A stretch of 64,000 nt of DNA from Pseudomonas subflava (GTDB lineage: Bacteria > Pseudomonadota > Gammaproteobacteria > Pseudomonadales > Pseudomonadaceae). The first letter of the stretch is position 1. Every line of letters starts with the position of its first letter. Made by a program: the position numbers and the translations under genes. The notes below the pieces were generated by a model. It was not told where the DNA came from and made no database searches. It was given only the letters and a program-made list of their open reading frames with translations. Location: NCBI RefSeq assembly GCF_023823685.1, contig NZ_JAMXBF010000011.1:1-64000 (forward strand). Direction: 5' to 3'. Shown piece after piece: positions 29,176-37,739 of this stretch.

Positions 29176-30229
29176 GCTCGACCGGTACATCGGTACCAGC
29201 GTATTCCTCGCCATCCTCTCGGTGCTCGGCATCATCGTCGGCCTGGCATTGCTGTTCGCCTTCATCGACGAGCTGGGCGACCTCAGCGACAGCTACGGCA
29301 CACTCGAAGCGCTGATCTACGTGCTGCTGACCCTGCCGCGGCGGACCTACGAGATGCTGCCCATGGCGGCGCTGATCGGTTGCCTGATCGGCCTCGGCAG
29401 CCTGGCCAGCAACAGCGAGCTGACCATCATGCGCGCCGCCGGCGTGTCGGTCGGGCGCATCGTCTGGGCGGTGATGAAACCCATGCTGGTGCTGATGCTG
29501 GCCGGCGTGCTGGTCGGCGAATACCTGGCGCCCTGGAGCGAGAACATGGCCCAGGCCCATCGCTCGCTGGCCCAGGGTGGCGGCGAGGCGCAAAGCTCCA
29601 AGCACGGCCTGTGGCACCGCCAGGGGCAGGAGTACGTGCACATCAACGCCGTGCAGCCGGACGGCAGGCTGGTGGGCGTGACCCGCTACCAATTCGACGA
29701 GCAGCGCAAGCTGGAGTCCGCCAGCTTCGCCAAGCGCGCCCAGTACCAGGACGACCACTGGCAGCTGGAGCAGGTGCAGACCACCCTGTTCCACGACAAG
29801 CGCACCGAGGTGGTGAAGAGCGCCACCGAGCGCTGGGACATCGAGCTCAATCCGCAGCTGCTCGGCACCGTGGTGCTGGAGCCGGATGCGCTGTCGGTCA
29901 GCGGCCTGTGGCGCTACATCCACTACCTGGCCGAGCAGGGGCTGAACAACGGCAGCTACTGGCTGGCGTTCTGGACCAAGCTGCTGCAGCCGCTGGTGAC
30001 CGCCGCGCTGGTGCTGATGGCGATTTCCTTCATCTTCGGCCCGCTGCGTTCGGTCACCCTCGGCCAGCGCATCTTCACCGGCGTGCTGGTGGGCTTCGTG
30101 TTCCGCATCGCCCAGGACCTGCTGGGGCCGTCCAGCCTGGTGTTCGGCTTCTCGCCGCTGCTGGCGGTGGCCGTGCCGGCGGGCATCTGCGCTTTGGCCG
30201 GCGTCTTCCTGCTACGCCGCGCCGCCTGA
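29168..30229 (+). CDS. lptG: LPS export permease LptG
   Basis: A 353-residue partner of LptF. From ATG at 29168 the protein begins MHKLDRYIGTSVFLAIL. Three transmembrane helices, a periplasmic beta-jellyroll (about residues 125-260), then three helices ending in GICALAGVFLLRRAA. The 8-nt overlap with lptF implies coupled synthesis of the heterodimer. A strong terminator follows. Confidence 0.96.
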   Translation: MHKLDRYIGTSVFLAILSVLGIIVGLALLFAFIDELGDLSDSYGTLEALIYVLLTLPRRTYEMLPMAALIGCLIGLGSLASNSELTIMRAAGVSVGRIVWAVMKPMLVLMLAGVLVGEYLAPWSENMAQAHRSLAQGGGEAQSSKHGLWHRQGQEYVHINAVQPDGRLVGVTRYQFDEQRKLESASFAKRAQYQDDHWQLEQVQTTLFHDKRTEVVKSATERWDIELNPQLLGTVVLEPDALSVSGLWRYIHYLAEQGLNNGSYWLAFWTKLLQPLVTAALVLMAISFIFGPLRSVTLGQRIFTGVLVGFVFRIAQDLLGPSSLVFGFSPLLAVAVPAGICALAGVFLLRRAA

Positions 30230-30245
30230 TTTCGCGGCACCCATG

Positions 30246-30275
30246 AAAAAGGCCGGGCATCTGCCCGGCCTTTTT
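30246..30275. terminator. bidirectional intrinsic terminator after lptG
   Basis: AAAAAGGCCGGGC-ATCT-GCCCGGCCTTTTT: a perfect 13-bp inverted repeat including A and T tracts, between lptG and the convergent small lipoprotein gene. Confidence 0.92.
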
Positions 30276-30298
30276 CGTTTCCGCTGTCGCGACGGCGT

Positions 30299-30499
30299 TT
30301 ACTGCTGGCCCTGTTCCAGCTGCTGCAGGCGCTGCTGGTTCTGCGCATTGGCCTGATCGATCTGCTGCTTGAGCTGCTCCATTTGCTGCTGGGCCTGCTG
30401 CGCCTTGTCCGCCTGCAGCTTGGCGGTGGTGGCGGTGGCCGCGCCGCCATCGCAGGCGGCGAGGGCGAACAGGCTGGCGAGAAGCAGGATGTGGCGCAT
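30299..30499 (-). CDS. small glutamine-rich coiled-coil lipoprotein
   Basis: A 66-residue protein from ATG at 30499 with a GGAGAT ribosome binding site. Signal MRHILLLASLFALAAC gives lipidated Cys16. The mature ~50 residues are a heptad-like helix rich in Gln (LQADKAQQAQQQMEQLKQQIDQANAQNQQRLQQLEQ). Such Lpp-like helices often trimerise in the periplasm, but there is no C-terminal Lys for peptidoglycan attachment. Function unknown. Confidence 0.8.
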   Translation of the reverse strand: MRHILLLASLFALAACDGGAATATTAKLQADKAQQAQQQMEQLKQQIDQANAQNQQRLQQLEQGQQ

Positions 30500-30590
30500 G
30501 GCGATCTCCGGGGATAGGGGTGAGCAAACATAGCCTGCGCGGCGCGATGAATCAGCCGTCGCCATCACAGCTTTCCGCTGCCGGGCCGGC

Positions 30591-31856
30591 TCAGCCGTAG
30601 CGCCGCGCGGCCTCGATGGCCAGGCCGCTGCCGATGCTGCCGAAGTTGTTGCCCTCGGCCAGACGGGCGTTGGGCAGCAGGCCGGCGACACTGTTACGCA
30701 GGGCCGGCACGCCGCTGGAGCCGCCGGTGAAGAACAGGGTGTCGACCTGCTCGTGGCGAATGCCGGCGCGGCTGAGCAGCTCGTCCACGCCGCCGCGGAT
30801 GCGCTGCAGCAGGCCGTCGATGGCGCCCTCGAACAGCGGGCGGTCGAGGTCCGCCACCAGCCCCGCCTCGATCCGTTCCAGGTCGATGCGCTGCAGCGGC
30901 TGTTCGGTCAGGGCGATCTTCGCCTCTTCCACCTGCATCGCCAGCCAGTGGCCGGCGCGTTGCTCGGTGAGGCGCAGCAGGCGGTCGATGCCGGTCGGGT
31001 CGACGATGTCGTAGCGCATGTTCTTCAGTGCCAGCTGGGCCTTCTGCGCGTACGCCGCGTTGATGGTGTGCCAGGTCGCCAGGTTGAGGTGGTGGCTGGT
31101 GGGCATCAGCGCGTCGCTCTTCATCCGGCTGCCGTAGCCGAACAGCGGCATCACGCCGTCGAGGCTGAGCTGCTTGTCGAAGTCGGTACCGCCGATGTGC
31201 ACGCCGCCGGTGGCGAGAATGTCGTCCTGGCGCTGGTCCAGCTCGCGGCGCTCCGGGGCCAGGCGCACCAGGGAAAAGTCCGAGGTACCGCCGCCGATGT
31301 CGACGATCAGCACCAGTTCCTCGCGGGTCACCGTGCGTTCGTAGTCGAAGGCCGCGGCGATGGGCTCGAACTGGAAGGACACCTCCTTGAAGCCGAGCTT
31401 GTGCGCCACCGCCAGCAGGGTATTGGCGGCCTCGGCATCGGCGGTCGGGTCGTCGTCGACGAAATACACCGGGCGGCCCAGCACTACCTGCTCGAACTCG
31501 CGGCCGGCCAGCGCCTCGGCGCGGCGCTTGAGTTCGCTGATGAAGAAGCCGAGCAGGTCGCGGAAGGGCAGGGCGCTGCCCAGCACCGTGGTCTCGCTCT
31601 TCAGCAGCTTGGAGCCGAGCAGGCTCTTGAGCGCGCGCATCAGGCGCCCCTCGTAGCCGTCCAGGTATTCGGCCAGCGCCTGGCGACCGTAGACCGGGCG
31701 GCGTTCCTCGGTGTTGAAGAAGATTACCGAGGGCAGCGTGACGTTGTCATCCTCCAGGGCCAGCAGCGGTTCCGCGCCGGGGCGCCACCAGCCGACGGTG
31801 GAGTTCGAGGTGCCGAAGTCGATGCCCAGGGCATTGGCGGGACGGGAGGAATTCAT
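30591..31856 (-). CDS. Hsp70-like protein, YegD type
   Basis: A 421-residue actin/Hsp70-fold ATPase from ATG at 31856. Phosphate-1 motif LGIDFGTSNSTVG at residue 10, phosphate-2 motif VDIGGGTSDFS near residue 200, adenosine motif FFTGGSSGVPAL near residue 375. It has only the nucleotide-binding domain; the peptide-binding beta domain and lid of DnaK are missing, as in E. coli YegD. Its clients are unknown, and it stands alone, divergent from a solute-binding protein gene. Confidence 0.9.
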   Translation of the reverse strand: MNSSRPANALGIDFGTSNSTVGWWRPGAEPLLALEDDNVTLPSVIFFNTEERRPVYGRQALAEYLDGYEGRLMRALKSLLGSKLLKSETTVLGSALPFRDLLGFFISELKRRAEALAGREFEQVVLGRPVYFVDDDPTADAEAANTLLAVAHKLGFKEVSFQFEPIAAAFDYERTVTREELVLIVDIGGGTSDFSLVRLAPERRELDQRQDDILATGGVHIGGTDFDKQLSLDGVMPLFGYGSRMKSDALMPTSHHLNLATWHTINAAYAQKAQLALKNMRYDIVDPTGIDRLLRLTEQRAGHWLAMQVEEAKIALTEQPLQRIDLERIEAGLVADLDRPLFEGAIDGLLQRIRGGVDELLSRAGIRHEQVDTLFFTGGSSGVPALRNSVAGLLPNARLAEGNNFGSIGSGLAIEAARRYG

Positions 31857-31965
31857 GCTGCGCTCCGGAAAAACGGCCGCGCATTCTAGGCGAGTGCGGC
31901 AATCCGTGCATGCCGCAGGTCGGCCTGCTGCGCTAGGATGAGACCAAAGGTCGATGGAGAACCCG

Positions 31966-32703
31966 ATGCGCGCCCGGTCGATCGCCTGGCTGATGCTGGC
32001 CCTGCTGCCCGGCGTGGCGGCGGGCGAGTTGCGCCTGCTCACCGAACAGGCGCCGCCCACCAGCTTCCTGCGTGACGGTGAGCCGGACGGTTACGCGGTG
32101 GAGGTGGTGCGCGAGCTGGTGCGGCGCACCGACAGCGAGGCAGACGTGGAGCTGGTGCCCTGGACGCGCGGCTACTACCTGGCGCGCCACGAACCGAATG
32201 TCGCCCTGTTCATGGTGGTGCGCACGCCCGAGCGCGAGCCGATGTTCCGTTGGGTCGGGCCGATTCTGCGCGGCACCACTCGCTTCTACTCGCTGAAGGA
32301 CAGCGGCCTGCGCGTCGACAGCCTGGACGCCGCGGCGCGCGCCGGCACCCTGGCGCTGCCCAAGCAGTGGTACACCTACGAGACCCTGGAACGCCTCGGC
32401 TTCACCAACCTGCACGGCGTGCCGAGCCCGAAGCACATGGTGGACATGCTCAAGCACGGCCGGGTCAAGCTGATCGCCACCGAGGACCTGACCCTGCGCG
32501 AAGAGCTGGCGCTGGGCGGCCTGCGGGTGGACGACGTGCAGGGGCATTTCGCGTTCATGCAGTCCGACTACTACATCGCCTTCTCGCCGCTGACGCCGCC
32601 GGAGCAGGTCGACGCCTGGCAGCGGCAGCTCGAGGCGATGCGCGCCGACGGCAGCCTGCAACGCCTGCGTCAGCGCTGGCTGCCGCAGGCCGAACGCCGC
32701 TGA
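31966..32703 (+). CDS. periplasmic solute-binding-domain protein (SBP family 3-like)
   Basis: A 245-residue protein from ATG at 31966, chosen over an ATG 12 nt upstream because GGAGA lies at the right distance. Signal peptide to about residue 22 (PGVAAG), then RLLTEQAPPTSFLRDGEPDGYAVEVVRELVRR, the family-3 ligand-binding pattern, with a second lobe after residue 105. No permease or ATPase gene is nearby, so it may be a sensor or a free-standing binding protein. A paralogue-like protein is at 36628-37365. Confidence 0.82.
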   Translation: MRARSIAWLMLALLPGVAAGELRLLTEQAPPTSFLRDGEPDGYAVEVVRELVRRTDSEADVELVPWTRGYYLARHEPNVALFMVVRTPEREPMFRWVGPILRGTTRFYSLKDSGLRVDSLDAAARAGTLALPKQWYTYETLERLGFTNLHGVPSPKHMVDMLKHGRVKLIATEDLTLREELALGGLRVDDVQGHFAFMQSDYYIAFSPLTPPEQVDAWQRQLEAMRADGSLQRLRQRWLPQAERR

Positions 32704-32706
32704 CCG

Positions 32707-33423
32707 TTACTCGTGATGCTCGCTGCCGACGAAGGTGAGCGAGCTGAAGAAGCCGAGCTCGTCTATCTCCTTGTCACCCTTCACCGGCACGTACAGCGAC
32801 GCGGCGATGATGTTCAGGCCGTCGTTGCGCACCTTTACCTCGGCGTAACCCTCGGCGTCGGTGGTGGCGCTGACGTCGTGGGGCATGCTGCGGTAGTCAC
32901 CGATCAGCTCGACGCCCTTGGCCGGCTTGCCGTCCACCAGCACGCGCACGCGCAGCGGCTTGCCCGGGCCGACGGCGAGCGGGTCGCTCTGCGGCACGAT
33001 GGCCAGGCGCAGCTTGTCCAGAGCCGGTAGCTTGGCGCCTTTGTGGAAGATCGCCAGGCTGTACTTGTAGGTGTGCAGGGAACGGGTCGAGTTCGGCACC
33101 TGGCTGCGCCCGGCATTGACCCACTGCTCGTCCGGCGTCTGCGACCAGGCGCCGTTGTCCAGCGCCACCGCCAGCGCGGCGGGCGCGCGCAGCGGCTGCA
33201 GGCGGGCGTGATCGTCCAGGCGCTGGACGCTGACCGGGATCATCTTGCCGGCGTCGTCGTAGGCCCAGGCGCCGCTGATCTTCTCGGCCTTGAAGGCGTC
33301 GTCTTCGGCGCCGTGGCCGTAGACCACCTCGTGGTTGCCGCGGCGTTGTTCGGTCCACAGACCGTGGGCAGAGGCCTGGCCGCAGAGCAGCAGGGAGAGG
33401 AGCAGGGGAACGGACTTGTGCAT
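32707..33423 (-). CDS. DUF4198 periplasmic protein
   Basis: A 238-residue exported protein from ATG at 33423. The signal peptide ends QASA and the mature N-terminus is HGLWTEQRRGNHEVVYGHGAEDDAF, with the His-rich start typical of DUF4198. An Ig-like carboxypeptidase-regulatory-type module follows (VRVLVDGKPAKGVELIGDYRSMPHDVSATTDAEGYAEVKV), and the end is HHE. DUF4198 proteins are often tied to metal uptake. It lies 16 nt downstream of a TonB receptor gene, so the pair probably handles one substrate. Confidence 0.85.
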   Translation of the reverse strand: MHKSVPLLLSLLLCGQASAHGLWTEQRRGNHEVVYGHGAEDDAFKAEKISGAWAYDDAGKMIPVSVQRLDDHARLQPLRAPAALAVALDNGAWSQTPDEQWVNAGRSQVPNSTRSLHTYKYSLAIFHKGAKLPALDKLRLAIVPQSDPLAVGPGKPLRVRVLVDGKPAKGVELIGDYRSMPHDVSATTDAEGYAEVKVRNDGLNIIAASLYVPVKGDKEIDELGFFSSLTFVGSEHHE

Positions 33424-33439
33424 CGTGGTTTTCCTTGTG

Positions 33440-35530
33440 TCAGAGCTGGAGGGAGAGGCTGAAACTGAGGTTGCGCGGCTCGCCGGGCAGGACCCAGACG
33501 CTGTTGTAGCCACGCTCGTAGTACTTGCGGTCGAAGACGTTGTTGAGGTTCACGCCCAGCGTGAGGTCCTCGCTGGCCTTGTAGTGGGCGAGCAGGTCCA
33601 GGGTCTCGTACGCGGGCAGGCGGAAGTCGCTGCCGGCCTGGCCGGAGCGTTCGCCGACATGGGTGACGGCCGCGCCGATATCCGAGCCCTGCAGCGCGCC
33701 GCCCTGGAACTCGTAGACGGCCATCAGGCTGCCGCTGTGGCGGGCGATGCCGAGCAGGTCGCTGCCTTCGGGAATGGCGGCGTCGCCCTTGGTCACTTCC
33801 GCATCGATGTAGGCGTAGGCGCCGATCACCCGGACCGCGTCGCTCAACTGGCCGCTGAACTGCAGGTCGAGGCCCTGGCTGCGCGCCTCGCCGGCCGCCA
33901 CGCTTTCGCCGGTGGCATCGGTGGTGACCACGTTCTCCTTGTCGATGTGGAACAGCGCGACGGTGGCGCCCAGGCGGCCGTCGAGCAGGTCGAGCTTCAG
34001 CCCGGTCTCGTAGCCCAGGCCTTTCTCCGGCTGGTAGACCTGGCCCTGGGTGCCGAGGGCGTTGGGCTTGAAGGACGAGGCGGCGTTGGCGAACACGCCG
34101 ACCTCGGGGGTGAGCTGGTAGAGCACGCCGATGCGCGGGGTGGCGACGTCCTTGTCCTGGCCGGTCCTGGCGCCGGTGGTGCGGTTGAGCGAGTCCTGCT
34201 CGACCCGCTCCAGGCGCACGCCGAGCAGGCCGCGCAGGCGCTCGTTGAAGACGATCTGGTCCTGCAGGTTGAGGGCGTAGCTCTCGGTCTGTTCGAAGAA
34301 GTCGTTGGGCTTGGTGATCGGCGGCTTGGGCCGGCCGTACACCGGCCTGTAGATGTCCTGGCCGTACTCCAGCAGGGTGTCGCTCTGCGGGTACTTCTGG
34401 CTGTTGCGGTAGTTCTCGTACTCCAGGCCGATCAGGCTCTGGTGCTCCCATCCGCCCAGCTCGAAACGGCCGTGCAGCTCGACCTGGGTGATGCTGTCGT
34501 TCCATTCGAAATCGCGTTCGCGATAGAAGCGGGTGATGGTGTCGCCGACCAGCTTCTGCGGCTCCGAGCTATTGCCGTGCAGGTGGCCCTGGGTGTAGTG
34601 GTTGGCCAGGCGCAGCTTCCAGTCGTCGTTGAGCCAGCGCTCCAGCGCCAGGTCCAGGGTCTGGTTGTCATTATGGATCTCGCCGTCGTTCGGCTCGCCG
34701 AGGAAGGTCGAGCGCTGCACCGAACCCAGCTCGCCGTTCACCGCCGGAATGCCGCGGTCGAACACCGATTCTGTGTGGGAGAACTCGGCGTCCAGCATCA
34801 GCACAGTGTCGGGATCGAGCTGCCAGCTCAGCGAGGGTGTGACCACCTGGCGGCTGTTGCCGACGTGGTCGCGGAAGCTGCCGTTGTCCTCCACCGCCAG
34901 GTTGATCCGCGACAACAGGCTGCCGTCTTCGTTGAGCGGGGTGTTGACGTCCAGGCTGGTGCGGTAGCGATCCCAACTGCCGGCGCTGAGATTGAGGGTG
35001 CTGAACGCCTCTTCCTGCGGGCGCTTGCTGACGATGTTGACCAGGCCGCCGGGGTCGCCACGTCCGTACAGGCTGGCCGAGGGGCCCTTGAGTACCTCAA
35101 TGCGCTCGATGGCCGAGGTGTCCGGCGCGCTGTAGCTGCCGCGGTTGACGGCGAAGCCGTTACGGTACAGCTCGCCGGTGGTGAAGCCGCGCACGCTGTA
35201 GTTGAGGAAGGTCAGGCCGCCGAAGTTGTTCTGCCGCGAGACGCCACCGGCAAAATCCAGGGCGCGGTCGATGCGCGTGCTGTTGAGATCCTCGATCACT
35301 TGGGTGGGCACGACCTGGATGCTCTGCGGCGTGTCGCGGATATCGGTGTCGGTGCGCGTGGCGGTCGAGGAGCGGGTGGCGCGGTAGCCATCCACCGGGC
35401 CGGTGGCGCTTTCCACGCGGCTGCCGGAGATGGAAAGACTGTCCAGCTGCACGCTCTCTTCGGCGATGGCGGCGCCCGGGATCAGCAGTGAGGATATTCC
35501 CAAGAAGCGGGCGAAAGCGGTAAATTTCAT
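33440..35530 (-). CDS. TonB-dependent siderophore-type outer-membrane receptor
   Basis: A 696-residue receptor with signal peptide (GAAIA), a TonB-box-like segment (SVQLDSLSISG), plug domain (DTPQSIQVVPTQVIEDLNSTRIDRALDF ... IERIEVLKGPSASLYGRGDPGGLVNIVSKRP) and 22-stranded barrel. No N-terminal STN signalling domain is present, so it does not control its own sigma factor. The plug matches the FhuE/FpvA-like siderophore group, but the DUF4198 partner leaves a metal-chelate substrate open. An AAGGAGA ribosome binding site precedes it and the upstream 244 nt are AT-rich. Confidence 0.9.
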   Translation of the reverse strand: MKFTAFARFLGISSLLIPGAAIAEESVQLDSLSISGSRVESATGPVDGYRATRSSTATRTDTDIRDTPQSIQVVPTQVIEDLNSTRIDRALDFAGGVSRQNNFGGLTFLNYSVRGFTTGELYRNGFAVNRGSYSAPDTSAIERIEVLKGPSASLYGRGDPGGLVNIVSKRPQEEAFSTLNLSAGSWDRYRTSLDVNTPLNEDGSLLSRINLAVEDNGSFRDHVGNSRQVVTPSLSWQLDPDTVLMLDAEFSHTESVFDRGIPAVNGELGSVQRSTFLGEPNDGEIHNDNQTLDLALERWLNDDWKLRLANHYTQGHLHGNSSEPQKLVGDTITRFYRERDFEWNDSITQVELHGRFELGGWEHQSLIGLEYENYRNSQKYPQSDTLLEYGQDIYRPVYGRPKPPITKPNDFFEQTESYALNLQDQIVFNERLRGLLGVRLERVEQDSLNRTTGARTGQDKDVATPRIGVLYQLTPEVGVFANAASSFKPNALGTQGQVYQPEKGLGYETGLKLDLLDGRLGATVALFHIDKENVVTTDATGESVAAGEARSQGLDLQFSGQLSDAVRVIGAYAYIDAEVTKGDAAIPEGSDLLGIARHSGSLMAVYEFQGGALQGSDIGAAVTHVGERSGQAGSDFRLPAYETLDLLAHYKASEDLTLGVNLNNVFDRKYYERGYNSVWVLPGEPRNLSFSLSLQL

Positions 35531-35713
35531 GCTATCTCCTTATATAGATGAAATAACATAACAAAATTATGTCCGGCGAATCCACTTTGTCATCGAGCGG
35601 ACGTAGCAAGCAGGCGACCATGTGGCGGTTGGGCGCTCGCTATGGAGAAGCTCTTCTAGACTCGTTCCAAGGCCCGAGCCAGGGGGCGAGTCGATCGCAC
35701 CCTGGCTGGTTTT

Positions 35714-35728
35714 GTAGTTTTACTACAT
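35714..35728. promoter_or_regulatory. palindromic operator TGTAGTTTTACTACA
   Basis: Perfect 6-bp arms TGTAGT/ACTACA around TTT, 46 nt before the start codon of the oxaloacetate decarboxylase gene and overlapping a possible -10 (CATAAT at 35727). A near-identical 15-mer lies exactly 210 bp downstream inside the gene. Confidence 0.65.
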
Positions 35729-35774
35729 AATGGGCCGCACTCAGAGACTAGAAACCAGCCCGTAGTGCACCCCA

Positions 35775-36638
35775 ATGCAAAGAGCCTCGCATCAAGATCT
35801 CCGCGCGCAGTTCCGCGCGCTCCTCGCGTCCAACGCCTGCTACCACACGGCTTCGGTGTTCGATCCGATGTCCGCCCGCATCGCCGCCGACTTGGGTTTC
35901 GAAGTCGGCATTCTGGGCGGGTCTGTAGCTTCACTACAAGTTCTGGCGGCGCCGGACTTCGCCCTGATCACCCTGAGCGAGTTCGTCGAGCAGGCCACTC
36001 GCATCGGCCGGGTGGCACGCCTGCCGGTGATCGCCGACGCCGACCACGGCTACGGCAACGCGCTCAACGCCATGCGCACCGTGGTCGAGCTGGAGCGCGC
36101 CGGCGTGGCCGCGCTGACCCTCGAGGACACCCTGCTGCCGGCCCAGTTCGGGCGCAAGTCCACCGACCTGATCGGCGTCGACGAAGGCGTCGGCAAGATC
36201 CGCGCGGCGCTTGAGGCGCGCGTCGACCCGGGGCTGGCGATCATCGCCCGCACCCATGCCGGGGTCATCGAGGTCGACGAGGTGATCCGCCGCACCAAGG
36301 CTTATCAGGACGCCGGTGCCGATGGCATCTGCATGGTCGGCATCCGCGACTTCGAGCACCTCGAGGCCATCGCCGCGCACCTCAGCGTGCCGCTGATGCT
36401 GGTCAGCTACGGCAACCCCAACCTGCGCGACGACGCGCGCCTGGCCAGCCTCGGCGTGCGCATCGTGATCGACGGCCACGCCGCCTACTTCGCCGCGATC
36501 AAGGCCACCTACGACTGCCTGCGCGAGCAGCGCGGCGTCGCCGCCAGCGACCTCAACGCCACCGAACTGACGCACAAGTACACGCAGCCCGAGGACTACA
36601 TCGTCTGGGCGCGCGAGTACATGAACGTCAAGGAGTAG
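35775..36638 (+). CDS. oxaloacetate decarboxylase (isocitrate lyase/PEP mutase family)
   Basis: A 287-residue member of the isocitrate lyase/PEP mutase superfamily, end-to-end similar to the P. aeruginosa PA4872-type oxaloacetate decarboxylase (same length from memory). The metal-binding motif is DADHGYGN near residue 87, [14 protein letters not shown] follows, and the gating loop has no isocitrate-lyase Cys signature. It converts oxaloacetate to pyruvate and CO2. No clear Shine-Dalgarno precedes the ATG. Codons 50-56 (TCT GTA GCT TCA CTA CAA GTT) are A/T-ending, unlike the rest of the gene, because they spell an operator-like palindrome. The 3' end overlaps the convergent gene by 11 nt. Confidence 0.92.
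   Translation: MQRASHQDLRAQFRALLASNACYHTASVFDPMSARIAADLGFEVGILGGSVASLQVLAAPDFALITLSEFVEQATRIGRVARLPVIADADHGYGNALNAMRTVVELERAGVAALTLEDTLLPAQFGRKSTDLIGVDEGVGKIRAALEARVDPGLAIIARTHAGVIEVDEVIRRTKAYQDAGADGICMVGIRDFEHLEAIAAHLSVPLMLVSYGNPNLRDDARLASLGVRIVIDGHAAYFAAIKATYDCLREQRGVAASDLNATELTHKYTQPEDYIVWAREYMNVKE
35924..35938. promoter_or_regulatory. intragenic operator-like palindrome TGTAGCTTCACTACA
   Basis: It matches the promoter palindrome at 13 of 15 positions, differing only at positions 6 and 9. It lies within codons 50-55 of the decarboxylase gene, encoded by rare codons that preserve VASLQ while spelling the motif. Centre-to-centre spacing to the first site is 210 bp, i.e. 20 turns at 10.5 bp. 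Confidence 0.55.
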
Positions 36639-37365
36639 CGGTCGCCCGCTCGACCAGGCGCTGCAGCGAGCCGTCCCGGCGCATCGCCTCCAGCGCCGCG
36701 TCGAAGCGCTGCAGCAGCTCACGCTTGCCCGCCTGCCGGGCGAAGACCAGGTGAGTGGCATTGGTGCTCAACGGCCGTGGCAGCGCCTGCAGGTTCTCCA
36801 GCCCCGGTTCGGCCAACAGGCGCTGGCCGGCCAGTTCGATGGCCACCACCGCGTCCAGTCGACCCGACGCCAGCTTGCGCAGGTTGGCCTCGTCGGAGCC
36901 GCCTTCCTCGGCGTCGATCCGCCCGGCCCGCGCGGCCTGGTCGAACGCCTCAGTATAGCTCCAGCCGCGGATCACCCCGATGCGCTTGCCGTGCAGGTCC
37001 TCGGTGCGCGCGAAGGCGAACGCCCGGCCGCGCTGCACATAGAGCAGCAGGCGTTCCTCGAAGATTGGCGCGGAATAGTCGAACACCTCCAGCCGCGCGG
37101 CGTTCTTGTAGATGCCGCCGATGCCCATCTGCCCGGCGGCCCCCCTGCGCAGGGCGCGCTTCCAGGGCATCGGGCGCAGGCTCAGCGGCTCGCCGATACG
37201 CGCGAAGACCGCCTCCAGCAGCCGCGGGTAAAGCCCCATGGCGCGGCCGTCCTGCCGGTACATGAAGGGCGGGTTGGCGTTGTCGAGCGCGACCCGCGTC
37301 TCCGCCTGCGCCAGCAGGGCGGTGCACCCGAACAACAGAATCAGCAGCACGCGCAGGCCAGGCAT
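36628..37365 (-). CDS. periplasmic solute-binding-domain protein (SBP family 3-like)
   Basis: A 245-residue exported protein (signal ending LLAQAE). [34 protein letters not shown] opens the family-3 binding fold; [23 protein letters not shown] and [29 protein letters not shown] mark the second lobe and the C-terminal helix. No transporter genes adjoin it. Its C-terminal DGSLQRL is nearly the same as in the protein at 31966-32703, so both belong to one orphan subfamily. It is convergent with the decarboxylase gene, overlapping by 11 nt. Confidence 0.83.
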   Translation of the reverse strand: MPGLRVLLILLFGCTALLAQAETRVALDNANPPFMYRQDGRAMGLYPRLLEAVFARIGEPLSLRPMPWKRALRRGAAGQMGIGGIYKNAARLEVFDYSAPIFEERLLLYVQRGRAFAFARTEDLHGKRIGVIRGWSYTEAFDQAARAGRIDAEEGGSDEANLRKLASGRLDAVVAIELAGQRLLAEPGLENLQALPRPLSTNATHLVFARQAGKRELLQRFDAALEAMRRDGSLQRLVERATATP

Positions 37366-37471
37366 GGACAGATCCTCCCCATCCGTATGGCAAGCATAGT
37401 CCGGCGCTGCGCTTGCATTCGCCGGCGAGCGGGCTCATATCTGCAAGGGAACGATGATCCCGGAGGTTGCC

Positions 37472-37735
37472 ATGGCCGGAGGATGGACCAACGACGGCGC
37501 GGTGCAGGACCAGATCGACAGCAGCATCGAGGACGCGGTCGCCCGCGCCCGCAGCCAGCTGCCGCGCGGCGAGAGCCTGCATCACTGCGAGGAATGCGAC
37601 GCACCGATTCCCGAGGCGCGCCGCCAGGCCGTGCCCGGCGTGCGGCTGTGCGTGAACTGCCAGGCGGCGCACGACCGCGAGCAGGCGTTCAGCGGCTACA
37701 ACCGGCGCGGCAGCAAGGACAGCCAGCTGCGCTGA
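37472..37735 (+). CDS. DksA/TraR-family C4 zinc-finger protein
   Basis: An 87-residue protein. ATG 37472 is preferred over one 18 nt upstream because GGAGG lies 6 nt before it. A helical N-terminus is followed by a C4 zinc finger (CEECDAPIPEARRQAVPGVRLCVNC), the TraR/YbiI short-form pattern without the long DksA coiled coil. The short forms can bind RNA polymerase at the secondary channel. It is divergent from the solute-binding gene. Confidence 0.88.
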   Translation: MAGGWTNDGAVQDQIDSSIEDAVARARSQLPRGESLHHCEECDAPIPEARRQAVPGVRLCVNCQAAHDREQAFSGYNRRGSKDSQLR

Positions 37736-37739
37736 GGCG

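Noticed and set aside
35531..35774. Fur box for the TonB receptor
   Set aside because: The AT-rich stretch after 35540 does not reach a convincing match to the 19-bp Fur consensus.
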